DNA of 64,000 bases, taken from assembly GCF_051175315.1 (NCBI RefSeq), contig NZ_CP195100.1:6200001-6264000 (forward strand). Reading direction: 5' to 3'. Position numbers and translations under genes: made by a program. The stretch comes from Tundrisphaera sp051175315 (lineage in GTDB: Bacteria > Planctomycetota > Planctomycetia > Isosphaerales > Isosphaeraceae). The first letter of the stretch is position 1. Each line of letters starts with the position of its first letter. This document shows positions 48,013 to 57,183 of this stretch, one piece after another. The notes below the pieces were generated by a model that did not search any database, was not told where the DNA came from, and saw only the letters and a list, made by a program, of their open reading frames with translations.

Positions 48013-49296
48013 ATGTATGAGGCGATCGAAGGGGCGGCCGACGCCGAGATTTCCGACGAGCAGTTGGCTGGCTGGATCGATGCGGTCCTGGGCAGGTTGC
48101 GCGAGAAGGGCCCGCTGCGGCGGGTGCTGCTGATCCCGCCCGACTTCACGCGGTCGCACTCCGGGGCGGGGCCGATCACGGTCCGGCTCTGGGAACGGCT
48201 CCGCGACGAGGCCGAGGTGGCGATCCTGCCCGCGCTGGGCACCCACTTCCCGATGGAGGCGGGCGAGCGCGAGGAGATGTTCCCGGGCATCCCGGCCTCG
48301 CTGTTCCACGACCACGACTGGCGGAACGGCGTGGCCGACCTCGGCGACGTGCCGGCGTCGGTGATGGCCGAGCTGTCCGAGGGGAAGGTCCGCCTGCCGG
48401 CCAAGGTCCAGGTGGACCGGCTCTTGCTGGACACCAAGTGGGACGCGATCCTCTCGATCGGCCAGCTCGTGCCGCACGAGGTGATCGGCATCGCCAACCA
48501 CGTCAAGAATGTCCTCGTCGGTGCGGGCGGGCACGACCTGATCCACAAGTCGCACTGGCTGGGGGCCGTCTACGGGATGGAGCGGATCATGGGCCGGGCC
48601 AGGAGCCCGGTCCGCGACCTCCTGAACTGGGCCGCCGACCATTTCCTGGCCGACCTGCCCCTCGTCTACCTGCTGACCGTCCGGGGCCTGACCCCCGACC
48701 ACCGGCTGGTGACGCGCGGGCTGTTCGCCGGCGACGACCCGACGTGCTACGAGCGCGGGGCCGAGCTATGCCGGGCGAGCAACCTGGACATCCTCGACCA
48801 CGCCCCGAAGAAGGTGGTGGTCAAGCTCGACGCCCAGGAGTTCAAGTCGACCTGGCTGGGCAACAAGGCCGTCTACCGGACGCGGATGGCGATCGCCGAC
48901 GACGGCGAATTGGTGATCCTGGCGCCGGGCGTCCGCCACTTCGGCGAGGACGCGGCCATCGACGCCCTGATCCGACGGTTCGGGTATCGCGGCACGCCCG
49001 AGACCCTGGCATCGGTGATCGAGCACCCCGACCTCGGCGCCAACCTGTCGGCCGCCGCCCACCTGATCCACGGCTCGTCCGAGGGGCGATTCCGGATCAC
49101 CTACTGCCCCGGCCACATGAGCCGGGCCGAGGTCGAGGGGGCGGGCTATTCCTATGCCGACCTCGCCGAGATGACCGAGCATTACCAGCCCGCCGGCCTC
49201 ACGCCGGGCTGGAACCATCGGCACGGCGAGGAGCTGTTCTACGTCCCCAACCCCGCCCTCGGCCTGTGGGGCACCGCCGAGCGGTTCGCCGGATAA
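48013..49296 (+). CDS. LarA-like (DUF2088) racemase family protein
   Basis: This 427-residue member of the lactate racemase LarA family uses a nickel-pincer nucleotide in its best-known member. Landmarks are LIPPDFTRSHSG near residues 41-52, LPALGTHFPM near 73-82, and the block GQLVPHEVIGIANHVKNVLV near 153-172, where the Lys corresponds to the cofactor-attached Lys of LarA and the His residues to nickel or catalytic positions. LarB, LarC and LarE maturation genes are absent from the window. The ATG at 48013 was preferred to GTG at 48004, because GAAGGG lies at a proper distance before the ATG. Members of the family racemise or epimerise various hydroxy acids, and the substrate here is unknown. 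Confidence 0.88.
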   Translation: MYEAIEGAADAEISDEQLAGWIDAVLGRLREKGPLRRVLLIPPDFTRSHSGAGPITVRLWERLRDEAEVAILPALGTHFPMEAGEREEMFPGIPASLFHDHDWRNGVADLGDVPASVMAELSEGKVRLPAKVQVDRLLLDTKWDAILSIGQLVPHEVIGIANHVKNVLVGAGGHDLIHKSHWLGAVYGMERIMGRARSPVRDLLNWAADHFLADLPLVYLLTVRGLTPDHRLVTRGLFAGDDPTCYERGAELCRASNLDILDHAPKKVVVKLDAQEFKSTWLGNKAVYRTRMAIADDGELVILAPGVRHFGEDAAIDALIRRFGYRGTPETLASVIEHPDLGANLSAAAHLIHGSSEGRFRITYCPGHMSRAEVEGAGYSYADLAEMTEHYQPAGLTPGWNHRHGEELFYVPNPALGLWGTAERFAG

Positions 49297-49317
49297 CCGA
49301 AGGGAGGGGCGAGGGGC

Positions 49318-50616
49318 ATGGGCAGCGACCTGGCCGATGCGGACCGATCGACCGACGCATCGGCCGCGCCGATCTGGGAGCCGACGTTCCAGCCCAGATG
49401 GCTGAAGCTGATCAACCGGGCCTCGGCCCTCCTCCTGGGGAGGGACCGGCCCCGGCTGGATGCCGACGCGATGATTGCCCGCGCCCGGAGGGCGACGGGG
49501 CTGGTCGACTTCGGACCGGACGAGTTCCGCGAGTCGCTGGGGGTACTGGTCGACGCCTTCTCCGGGAGGGAGGACGTCCACGCCTTCGGGCGATTGGCGT
49601 TCCGGAAGTATTGCGAGGGGCTGCTGGAGAGCCGCCTGCGGATCCGCGACGACCTGAAGCGGCATCCCGAGATCCTCGACGTCCCGATCACGGCGCCGGT
49701 GTTCATCGTGGGCCTGCCCCGGAGCGGGACGACGTTCCTCCAGCGGCTGATGTCGACCGACCCCGCCGCGCGGGTGATGCAGTTCTGGGAGGCGCTCTGG
49801 CCGTCGCCGCCGCCGACCTCGGCCACCTACGCGACCGATCCCCGGATCGCCCGGGCCCGCCGCCAGGTGGCGCTGCTGGACCGGGTGGCCCCGGGCGTCG
49901 CGGCCGGGCACGAACTCGGGGCCACGCTGCCCGAGGAGGACAACAGCATGTTCGCCCGGGACTTCCGGGCGGCCATCTTCGGGTTCATGTACGACGTGCC
50001 GGACTACATCCTCTGGCTCGACGGCCAGGACCGCCTGCCCGGCTATCGGTCCCACAAGCGGGAGCTGCAACTCCTCTCCTGGCGCTGCCCGGGAAATCAC
50101 TGGGTACTCAAGGCCCCGACCCACCTGTATGGGCTCGACACCCTGCTCCAGGTCTACCCGGACGCCCGGGTGGTGATGACCCACCGCGACCCCGAGAAGG
50201 TGGTGCCCTCGGTGTGCCGGCTGGCGGCCAACTTCCGGGGGATGCTGGTCGACCGGATCGAGCTGCGGCGGCTGGGGGCCGAGTTCGTCGAGGCGGTCGG
50301 CCAGGGCTCCGACCGGGCCATCGGCGCCCGGGCCACGCTCGACCCGGCCCGGTTCCACGACGTGTCGTATGATGACCTGGTGGCCGACCCGATCGGCGCC
50401 GTCCGGGGGATCTGCGACCGCTTCGGCCTCGACTTCTCGCCCGGCTTCGAGGCCGGCGCCCGCCGCCACCTGGGGGAGCACCCGCAGGGCCGGCGCGGGG
50501 TCCATCGCTACGGACTGGACGACTTCGGGCTGGACCGGGCCACGGTCCACCGCTTCTTCGCCGCCTATCGGGCCTGGACGGCCGATCGCGGGATCTCGAC
50601 CGGGGGGCCCGCGTGA
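49318..50616 (+). CDS. sulfotransferase family protein
   Basis: This 432-residue PAPS-dependent sulfotransferase-type protein has the 5'-phosphosulfate-binding P-loop FIVGLPRSGTTFLQRLMS near residues 129-146. The 3'-phosphate-binding region is probably VVMTHRDPEKVVPSVCRLAA near 282-301. FHDVSYDDLVADPIGAVRGI near 346-365 is the usual C-terminal motif of this family. It is 21 bp after the LarA-like gene and overlaps the YaiI gene (GTGA). The acceptor, possibly a carbohydrate or lipid, is unknown. Confidence 0.92.
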   Translation: MGSDLADADRSTDASAAPIWEPTFQPRWLKLINRASALLLGRDRPRLDADAMIARARRATGLVDFGPDEFRESLGVLVDAFSGREDVHAFGRLAFRKYCEGLLESRLRIRDDLKRHPEILDVPITAPVFIVGLPRSGTTFLQRLMSTDPAARVMQFWEALWPSPPPTSATYATDPRIARARRQVALLDRVAPGVAAGHELGATLPEEDNSMFARDFRAAIFGFMYDVPDYILWLDGQDRLPGYRSHKRELQLLSWRCPGNHWVLKAPTHLYGLDTLLQVYPDARVVMTHRDPEKVVPSVCRLAANFRGMLVDRIELRRLGAEFVEAVGQGSDRAIGARATLDPARFHDVSYDDLVADPIGAVRGICDRFGLDFSPGFEAGARRHLGEHPQGRRGVHRYGLDDFGLDRATVHRFFAAYRAWTADRGISTGGPA

Positions 50617-51071
50617 CGATCATCTACGTCGATGCCGATGCCTGCCCGGTCAAGTCCGAGGTCTACAAGGTCGCCGCGCGGCACGGGCTCAAGGTGCTGG
50701 TCGTGGCCAACACCTCGATCCTGGTCCCCAAGAACCCGGACATCGAGTCGGTGACGGTCCGCGGCGGCCTGGACGTGGCCGACGACTGGATCGTCGAACG
50801 GATCGGGCCGGGGGACGTGGTGATCACCACCGACATCCCGCTCGCCGACCGCTGCCTCCGCAAGGGCGCGGCGGCCCTCAGCCCCAAGGGCTACCCGTTC
50901 ACCGAGGATTCGATCGGCGAGGCCCTGGCCACCCGGGAGTTGATGGACACCCTGCGCCAGGGGGGCCTCACCGGGGTCGGCCCGTCGCCGTTCTCGGCCA
51001 AGGACCGATCCCGCTTCCTGATGAAGCTCGACGACATCCTCCACGCCATCAAACGCAAGGGGAAGGCCTGA
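50613..51071 (+). CDS. YaiI/YqxD family (DUF188) protein
   Basis: This 152-residue cytoplasmic protein of the UPF0178 family has a PIN-like fold. It begins MTIIYVDADACPVKSEVYKV, with the conserved DADACP motif. GDVVITTDIPLADRCLRKGA near residues 69-88 carries further acidic residues, and PFSAKDRSRF near 126-135 is the family's C-terminal signature. The start is GTG in a GTGA overlap with the sulfotransferase stop, implying coupling. Nuclease activity is suggested by the fold but not proven. Confidence 0.94.
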   Translation: MTIIYVDADACPVKSEVYKVAARHGLKVLVVANTSILVPKNPDIESVTVRGGLDVADDWIVERIGPGDVVITTDIPLADRCLRKGAAALSPKGYPFTEDSIGEALATRELMDTLRQGGLTGVGPSPFSAKDRSRFLMKLDDILHAIKRKGKA

Positions 51072-51084
51072 TCGGGGCCTTCCC
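51060..51084. terminator. hairpin terminator between convergent genes
   Basis: A perfect 9-bp stem (GGGAAGGCC at 51060-51068, complement at 51076-51084) with a 7-nt loop overlaps the stop codon of the YaiI gene and lies just before the end of the convergent small gene. It can serve both strands. Confidence 0.6.
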
Positions 51085-51097
51085 GAGATCGGCCGCC

Positions 51098-51418
51098 TCA
51101 GCCGTGGCCGAGCCGGCGCGGGACCAGCCACGACAACAGGGAGGCCATCCGTCCCGGGCGGCCATCTTCCACGGTGCAGTCCCGGAACAGCGATTCGAGG
51201 GCGCGGCGGTAGGACCAGTCTTCGCTGAGCCGGCTGAGGCGGTCGAAGTCGGCCTTGCTCATGAACCCCCGGAACCGCAGGGCTCGGCGGTCGGCGTCGT
51301 AGGCGAAGCGGTCGCCCATGTCGGGCGGGACCGAGAGCCCCGGCAGGGCCCGGTCGATCGGGACGAAGTGATCCACGAGATCCTCCATCGGATTCGGACG
51401 CGAGTGGATGTGCGGCAT
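51098..51418 (-). CDS. small hypothetical protein
   Basis: This 106-residue soluble protein is of no family I recognise. It starts MPHIHSRPNPMEDLVDHFVP; the internal Met (start at 51388) could be the real first residue. The sequence MGDRFAYDADRRALRFRGFM and SKADFDRLSRLSEDWSYRRA looks like an ordinary folded alpha/beta protein. The C-terminus is basic (LVPRRLGHG). It is convergent with the YaiI gene. It is probably real from its codon pattern and balanced composition, but of unknown function. Confidence 0.65.
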   Translation of the reverse strand: MPHIHSRPNPMEDLVDHFVPIDRALPGLSVPPDMGDRFAYDADRRALRFRGFMSKADFDRLSRLSEDWSYRRALESLFRDCTVEDGRPGRMASLLSWLVPRRLGHG

Positions 51419-51666
51419 CTCCCCGGCTCCGATCGATCATACCCGCCCCGGCGCCCCGGGCAACCGCCCGTCGTCCCGGAACCGGCGCCGGATGATCGCG
51501 CAGGGCGGAAAGTTCTCCGCAAGTGGACGACCTCCCGCGACCGATGAAGCGGGAAGACCCCGCGTTGACGCGGCGGGCCCTTTGGGCTAAGGTCCGGCAC
51601 CGAACCTCCCGGCCGGGGAGGATCGCCGACCGAACCGGGACCCGTCGGTGTGCAAGGAGGCACGCG

Positions 51667-52683
51667 ATGGCCATGATCACCGACCCGCCCCTGGCCCGGG
51701 AGGCCGAGGGGCTCCGGTTTGCCCGCGACGTGCTCCGGATCGAGGCCGACGCCCTCGACCTGGTCCGCTCCCGGCTCGACCCGAGTATCGCGCGGGCCGC
51801 CGACCTCGTCTACCGCTGCCAGGGGGGCGTGGTCGTCACCGGCATGGGCAAGGCGGGCATCGTGGGGATGAAGCTGGCGGCCACCCTGGCGTCGACCGGC
51901 ACGCGGGCCTACCCGCTCCACCCGGCCGAGGCGATCCACGGCGACCTCGGCCGCGTCCGGGCCGACGACGTGGTGATCGCCCTGAGCCAGAGCGGCGAGA
52001 CCGAGGAAGTGGTCCGGATCTTGCCCGCCATCCGGTCGCTGGGGGCGTCGCTGGTGGCGATCACCGGCAAGGCCACCAGCGCCCTGGGCCGGGCCTCCGA
52101 CCTGTGCATCGCGCTCGGCCCGATCGAGGAGGCCTGCCCGCTCGGGCTGGCCCCGTCGGCCAGCACCACCGCCATGATGGCCGTGGGGGATGCCCTGGCC
52201 CTGCTGGTCAGCCGGATGCGGGACTTCCGGGCCGAGGACTTCGCCGTCTACCACCCCGGCGGCAACCTGGGTCGCCGCCTGGCCCGGGTGGACGACCTGA
52301 TGCGGGCCGGCCGCCGGCTCCGATTGGCCCCCGCCTCCGCGAGCGTCCGCGACGTCTTCGTCGGGCTGGCCGGGCCGAGGCGAAGGTCGGGGGCCGTGCT
52401 GATCGTGGACGACGACGGCCGCCTGGCCGGGATCTTCACCGACTCGGACCTGGCCCGGCTCTTCGAACAACGCCAGGAAGGCCGGCTCGACCGGCCGATC
52501 GGCGAGGTGATGACCGCCGACCCGCTCCAGATCGCCTCGGGCTCGTCGGTCGAGTCGGCAGTCGAGCTGATGAAATCCCGCAAGATCAGCGAGCTGCCGG
52601 TGGTGGACGCCGATGCCCGCCCGGTCGGCCTGATCGACCTGACCGATCTGATCGGCCTGGTCCCGGCCGGAATGGAGGATTGA
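51667..52683 (+). CDS. kdsD: D-arabinose 5-phosphate isomerase
   Basis: This 338-residue enzyme (KdsD/KpsF/GutQ family) interconverts ribulose-5-phosphate and arabinose-5-phosphate, the first step to Kdo. The SIS domain contains VVVTGMGKAGIVGMKLAATL near residues 57-76, HPAEAIHGDLGRV near 87-99 and LSQSGETEEVV near 109-119. PSASTTAMMAVGDALAL near 165-181 completes the site. Two CBS domains follow (VLIVDDDGRLAGIFTDSDLA, IASGSSVESAVELMKSRKIS). A perfect AAGGAGG lies before the ATG at 51667, fixing the start. kdsC follows after 5 bp. Confidence 0.96.
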   Translation: MAMITDPPLAREAEGLRFARDVLRIEADALDLVRSRLDPSIARAADLVYRCQGGVVVTGMGKAGIVGMKLAATLASTGTRAYPLHPAEAIHGDLGRVRADDVVIALSQSGETEEVVRILPAIRSLGASLVAITGKATSALGRASDLCIALGPIEEACPLGLAPSASTTAMMAVGDALALLVSRMRDFRAEDFAVYHPGGNLGRRLARVDDLMRAGRRLRLAPASASVRDVFVGLAGPRRRSGAVLIVDDDGRLAGIFTDSDLARLFEQRQEGRLDRPIGEVMTADPLQIASGSSVESAVELMKSRKISELPVVDADARPVGLIDLTDLIGLVPAGMED

Positions 52684-52688
52684 TCGGC

Positions 52689-53231
52689 ATGACCCATGCA
52701 TCCGACGACCTGACCATGCGATGCCAAGCGATCGAACTCCTGGTCCTTGACGTGGACGGCGTCCTCACCGATGGCGTCATCGCGATCGATGACAACGGGG
52801 TCGAGACCAAGCACTTCCACGTCCGGGACGGCTCGGCGATCGCCCTGTGGCGGAAGGCCGGCAAGCGGGTGGCGATCCTCTCGGGCCGCTCCGCCCGGTG
52901 CGTCGACATCCGCGCCGCGGAGCTGGGGATCTCGCCGGTCATCCAGGGGGCCTCGGACAAGGGGAAACCGTTCCTGGCCCTGCTGGCCGAGTTAGGACTC
53001 CGGTCGACCCAGGCCTGCTACGTCGGCGACGACCTGGCCGACCTGCCCGTCATGGGCGTGGCGGGTCTGGCCGCCTGCCCCAACGACGCCGCCCCGGAAG
53101 TGCGCCGGTCGGCCCACATGATCACCAATCGCCAGGGGGGCCGGGGCGCCGTCCGCGAGGTCATCGAGAAGATCCTGGATGCCCAGGGAATCCGCAGCGG
53201 GCTGGTCGCGGCCTTTCGCACCCCGGCGTGA
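52689..53231 (+). CDS. kdsC: 3-deoxy-D-manno-octulosonate 8-phosphate phosphatase
   Basis: This 180-residue HAD-superfamily phosphatase releases Kdo from Kdo-8-phosphate. Motif I is LVLDVDGVLTDGVIAID near residues 18-34, followed by KHFHVRDGSAIALWRKAGKR (near 40-59), with the Ser/Thr motif II in AILSGRSAR. Motif III/IV is ASDKGKPFLAL with CYVGDDLADLPVMGV near 115-129. Its length matches KdsC (about 180). The first ATG at 52689 is used; an internal ATG at 52716 is possible. It is coupled to kdsD upstream and precedes the LptC/OstA-like gene. Confidence 0.95.
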   Translation: MTHASDDLTMRCQAIELLVLDVDGVLTDGVIAIDDNGVETKHFHVRDGSAIALWRKAGKRVAILSGRSARCVDIRAAELGISPVIQGASDKGKPFLALLAELGLRSTQACYVGDDLADLPVMGVAGLAACPNDAAPEVRRSAHMITNRQGGRGAVREVIEKILDAQGIRSGLVAAFRTPA

Positions 53232-53345
53232 TTCCCTCGTAGTTGGGGGGGGCCGGATGAAAGCGAAGATCACGCCTTCCTGAATGGCCTTTTGTAGAAA
53301 CGTCCGCGTGCCGGCGAGATCGTCGGGGCGAAAGATCTTCATCGG

Positions 53346-56300
53346 GTGGATGGCGATCGGCCAAAATCCCAGATATCGGATGCCATCGTGTTCAAGAAAG
53401 CCCTCCAGATCGCCGTGACCTTCGCCGTCCTGATCGGGGCGCACCTCGGCTACACGAGGGGCTTCGAGGAGATCTCGACGCGCCTGGCGATGTCCCCCGA
53501 ATACAGCACCCCGGGGCCGATCCACCACATCGCCTCGTCCTCCTCGATCCGGGCGACCGAGCTGGCCAAGGAACTGCTGCCGGAGGGGCACTGGGCGGCC
53601 CAGCCCGCCCTCCCGATCAACTACTATGATTCCGAGCATGGCTTCTACATGTACAGCCAGAGCTACAAGTTGCTGAAGGGGAAGAAGCAGCTGGAGCTGC
53701 GGCCGTTCGCCGTGATTTCCGCCTCCCAGGACGGCAAGAGCCACAAGGTCATCACCGCCGACCTGGCGATCGTCGACCTCAGCCAGCCGTTCCTGTCGAT
53801 GAAGGCGTCCAGCGCCCCGATGAAGATCGTCCACGGCGAGATGTCCGGCAACGTCCTGATCCGCGACGACAAGGGGACGGCCGACGGCAAGGACGACCTG
53901 ATCGTCGGCCCCCTGACCTACATCGAATACGACGAGAAGGCGGCCCAGATCACCTCCGACTCCGACGTGCTCCTCCGCGACCGCGACCTCACGGCGACCG
54001 GCAAGGGGCTGCTGATCCAGCTCCGCCGCAAGCCGCCGGGGATCGGCGGGGGCGGGATGTCCGGGTTCGAGGCCGAGTCGGCCTACCTCCGCAAGAAGGT
54101 CCACCTCGCCTCCAAGGACGTCGGGGCCACCAACGTCCTGCCCGGCAAATCAAAGCAGAACGACGCCGGGCAGGTGCCGCTCAAGCTCTGGTGCGACGGC
54201 GAGATGGAGATCCTCCTGCCGCCGAACCGGCCGCCCGTGGCGATCGGCCCGCCCAACCCGGTGGAGCCGACCCTGGCCAAGTTCCAGGTCAACGTCCGGG
54301 TCGTCCGGGGCACGCACACGCCCGACCAACTCAACTGCGATTCCCTGCTGCTCACCCTGGTCCCGACCCCCAAGCCCGCGAAGATCGCCCCCAAGGCGGC
54401 CGGGGACGGGATCGTCCCGACGGCGTTGGTGCAGGCCGATCCGCTCGCGGGGACGCCGGAATCGGCACCGGCCGACGCCGCGGACCCGGCACCGGCTCCC
54501 AGCGGCCCGCTCACCGAATTGAAGCTTCGGGAGGCCCTGGCCCAGGGCCATGCCGTGTGGATCCAGTCCGAGTCCCAGCACCTCAAGGCCAAGTGTATCG
54601 AGCTGAAATACAAGAAGTTCACCGACGGGACGCCCGACGAGACCTACCTCAACGGCGGCCCGGCCAAGCGGCTCCAGGTCGAGAAGCTCGAACTGGCAAC
54701 AACCGGCCCGGACGCCGGATCGATCAAGAAGGTGCTCCGGCTCTGGTCCCTGGACGCGACCATCTTCGATGATGGCCAGGGGGGCGCCTCGACGATCGTC
54801 GCCCGCGGCCCGGGCAAGGCCGAGGAACGACCATCCCTGCAGGCCTCGGTCGAGCAAACCGCCTGGTGGGAGGATCAGCTCGTCCTCCGCACCGAGGCCG
54901 GGCCCGCCGCGCCCGGGACGCTCCTCGCCTCGCCGGGCACCGCCCCCGCCAAGGGGCCGGTCCGCCGCGAGCTGACCCTGACCGGCCCGTCGAAGCTGGT
55001 CGACCACAACCGCCAGACCACGCTCGACGCCAAGACCAAGATCATCGCCCGGTTCAACTCGACGCCGAAGACCCGGCCGGACGGGCCCGATGGCCCCACG
55101 CAGATCGAGTCGATGCAGGCCTTCGACGACGTGAACCTCACGGCCCCGAACAAGACCCTGGTCGCCCGCCATCAGCTCGACGTGAAGTTCGAGGACGCGA
55201 CGCCGGCCGACCCGGCGGCCCAGCTGCTGGCCGCCAACGCCGCCCCCGCGCCGGCCGCCGTCCCCGGCCCGGCCATCCCTGTCCCGCGCAACCCGGCGCT
55301 GGCCTCGGCCAAGGTGGCGAAGCCGATCCAGGACGAACCCGATCCCGATGCCCCGGCCAAGCCGACCCCGCCGACGGCGGTCGAGCCGGCCGTGGACGTC
55401 CGGGCCAACCGGGTCTGGGCCAAGATCCTCCACCCCCAGAATGGCGGCAAGGATGAGTTCCGCGAGGCCAGGCTCCGGGGCAATGTCATGGTCCACCAGG
55501 ACCCGGCGCCCGGCAAGGTCCGCGGCACCGACGCCAGCGGCGAGGCCCTGGACCTGATGAGCCAGGGCGACGGCCTCATGAAGTTCCGCGTCCTGGACGC
55601 CGACCCCGCCGCGGCCGCGCCCAAGACCCGCCTCGTGGCCGGCGGCCGCGCCCCGGCCCTCATGTCGCTCGCCCGCGTCGAGACCCAGGAGATGTCCATC
55701 GAGGGCCACGACATCGGCCTCGACCAGAAGGCCGACTACGCCGAGGTCAACGGCCCGGGCAAGCTCACCGAGTGGACCGAGCGCGGCCTGCTCGACGACA
55801 AGGGCCTGGGACGCCCCAAGGTCCTCCCGGTCGCCGCCGTCGTCCCGGTCGGGTCCACCCAGGCCCGGCTGATCATCACCTGGGCGGACCAGATGCGGTT
55901 CCACGGCAAGACGGTCGACCCCAAGGGCCGGCCCACCGCCAAGGCGGAGTTCCGCGGCGACTCGGTCGAGGTCCGCACCCCCGACGGCAAGTCCACGTTC
56001 CGGTACGGCGTCGAGGCCCGCATGGAGAACGCGCTCATCACCTGCGAGGCGATGGACGTCTACACCGACAAGCCGATCGCCCTCAACAAGGACGCCCGCA
56101 AGAAGGACAAGCCGGAGCCGGGGGCCGAGCCCGAGCCCGCCGCCCAGATCGCCCTGATGGACTGCCGGGGCAACGACCGCATGGTCGACGACAAGCCGAA
56201 GCCCGGCGTCGATGTCATCAGCGAGAAGTACTATCCCAACTCCAAGGATCTCAAGGAAAAGCAGCGGATCTGGAGCGAGCAGGTCGTCTACGACAAGCGG

Positions 56301-57071
56301 ACCGGGGACTTCACCGCCCCGGGCGAGGGGATGGTCTACCTCTACAAGCGGAAGGGCGGCAAGGGCAAGGACCCGGCCGCGCCCGGCACGATCTCGGTCT
56401 CCGGGACCGGCGGTCGCCCGGCGAACCTGACGCCCCTGGAGCTGATCAAGATCGCCTTCACCGAAGGGATGCAGGGCCGGTTCGGCGTGGCCAAGGACAA
56501 GCCCGACGCGGAAGCCCGGGTGGCCGAGTTCTACGGCAACGTCCAGGCCATCAACGCCATGGTGCCCCACAAGAATGGCGACCTCGACTTCGATAAGCCG
56601 CCCTCCGACACCCTGTTCCTCACCTCGGAATACCTCCGGGTCGTGAGCGCCCCGATCGGCGACGGCAAGGCCGCCCAGCAGACCCTGTTCGCGAAGGGGA
56701 ACGCCCAGGCCCGGACCTACGACCGGACCATCCAGGGGGACCGGATCACCTACGACTCCTCCAACGAGGTCGCCTACGTCTACGGCGAGGAAGGCCGCGA
56801 AGTGGTCCTGATCGACCAGGCCAAGGCCGGGCAGCCGGGCAGCATCCTCCGCGGCAAGTCGGGCCGCTACCACCGGACCACCCGCGAGGCCTCGATCGTC
56901 GATCCCCAGACCATCGTCTTCGCCGACCTCAAGTCGGGCATCCGGCCCAAGCCGGCCCCGCCGGATCTCGGCGGCTCGGGCCTGAAGCCCAAGCCCGTCG
57001 AGCAGCAGCGGGTCAAGTATTTCAAGGCGGGCCGCACCCACATCGAACGGGCCGGATCGACCGGCCGCTGA
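53346..57071 (+). CDS. giant LptC/OstA-like LPS-transport-type protein
   Basis: This protein of up to 1,241 residues has an N-terminal membrane anchor (FKKALQIAVTFAVLIGAHLG near residues 16-35) and a long extracytoplasmic body with several LptC/LptA (OstA)-like beta-jellyroll segments. The clearest are VITADLAIVDLSQPF with VLIRDDKGT (about 135-180), LIVGPLTYIEYDEKAAQITS and LLRDRDLTATGKGLLIQ (about 190-225), and near the C-terminus TLFAKGNAQARTYDRTIQGD with RITYDSSNEVAYVYGEEGRE (about 1115-1155). Pro/Ala-rich linkers separate them. E. coli has kdsD-kdsC-lptC-lptA in this order, so position supports an LPS-bridge role. The start used is GTG 53346; GTG 53388 is an alternative. Family assignment is inferred. 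Confidence 0.85.
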   Translation: MDGDRPKSQISDAIVFKKALQIAVTFAVLIGAHLGYTRGFEEISTRLAMSPEYSTPGPIHHIASSSSIRATELAKELLPEGHWAAQPALPINYYDSEHGFYMYSQSYKLLKGKKQLELRPFAVISASQDGKSHKVITADLAIVDLSQPFLSMKASSAPMKIVHGEMSGNVLIRDDKGTADGKDDLIVGPLTYIEYDEKAAQITSDSDVLLRDRDLTATGKGLLIQLRRKPPGIGGGGMSGFEAESAYLRKKVHLASKDVGATNVLPGKSKQNDAGQVPLKLWCDGEMEILLPPNRPPVAIGPPNPVEPTLAKFQVNVRVVRGTHTPDQLNCDSLLLTLVPTPKPAKIAPKAAGDGIVPTALVQADPLAGTPESAPADAADPAPAPSGPLTELKLREALAQGHAVWIQSESQHLKAKCIELKYKKFTDGTPDETYLNGGPAKRLQVEKLELATTGPDAGSIKKVLRLWSLDATIFDDGQGGASTIVARGPGKAEERPSLQASVEQTAWWEDQLVLRTEAGPAAPGTLLASPGTAPAKGPVRRELTLTGPSKLVDHNRQTTLDAKTKIIARFNSTPKTRPDGPDGPTQIESMQAFDDVNLTAPNKTLVARHQLDVKFEDATPADPAAQLLAANAAPAPAAVPGPAIPVPRNPALASAKVAKPIQDEPDPDAPAKPTPPTAVEPAVDVRANRVWAKILHPQNGGKDEFREARLRGNVMVHQDPAPGKVRGTDASGEALDLMSQGDGLMKFRVLDADPAAAAPKTRLVAGGRAPALMSLARVETQEMSIEGHDIGLDQKADYAEVNGPGKLTEWTERGLLDDKGLGRPKVLPVAAVVPVGSTQARLIITWADQMRFHGKTVDPKGRPTAKAEFRGDSVEVRTPDGKSTFRYGVEARMENALITCEAMDVYTDKPIALNKDARKKDKPEPGAEPEPAAQIALMDCRGNDRMVDDKPKPGVDVISEKYYPNSKDLKEKQRIWSEQVVYDKRTGDFTAPGEGMVYLYKRKGGKGKDPAAPGTISVSGTGGRPANLTPLELIKIAFTEGMQGRFGVAKDKPDAEARVAEFYGNVQAINAMVPHKNGDLDFDKPPSDTLFLTSEYLRVVSAPIGDGKAAQQTLFAKGNAQARTYDRTIQGDRITYDSSNEVAYVYGEEGREVVLIDQAKAGQPGSILRGKSGRYHRTTREASIVDPQTIVFADLKSGIRPKPAPPDLGGSGLKPKPVEQQRVKYFKAGRTHIERAGSTGR

Positions 57072-57099
57072 CCGCCCCCTCTCTCGCCGTCCCGTCCAT

Positions 57100-57141
57100 C
57101 GAGCGTCGCCGATCCCCCACGCGGGAGATCGGCGACGCTCG
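57100..57141 (+). terminator. strong hairpin terminator
   Basis: A perfect 15-bp stem (CGAGCGTCGCCGATC at 57100-57114, complement at 57127-57141) with a 12-nt loop lies 28 bp after the LptC/OstA-like gene. It separates the envelope operon from the GntR operon. Confidence 0.7.
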
Positions 57142-57154
57142 CGGCATTTCCGGC

Positions 57155-57183
57155 TTGACTCCGCCGAAACCTACCCCAATACT
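57155..57183 (+). promoter_or_regulatory. sigma70-like promoter of the gntR operon
   Basis: TTGACT at 57155-57160 and AATACT at 57178-57183 are separated by 17 bp. The -10 element overlaps the left arm of the operator at 57180-57205, an arrangement suited to repression. Confidence 0.55.
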
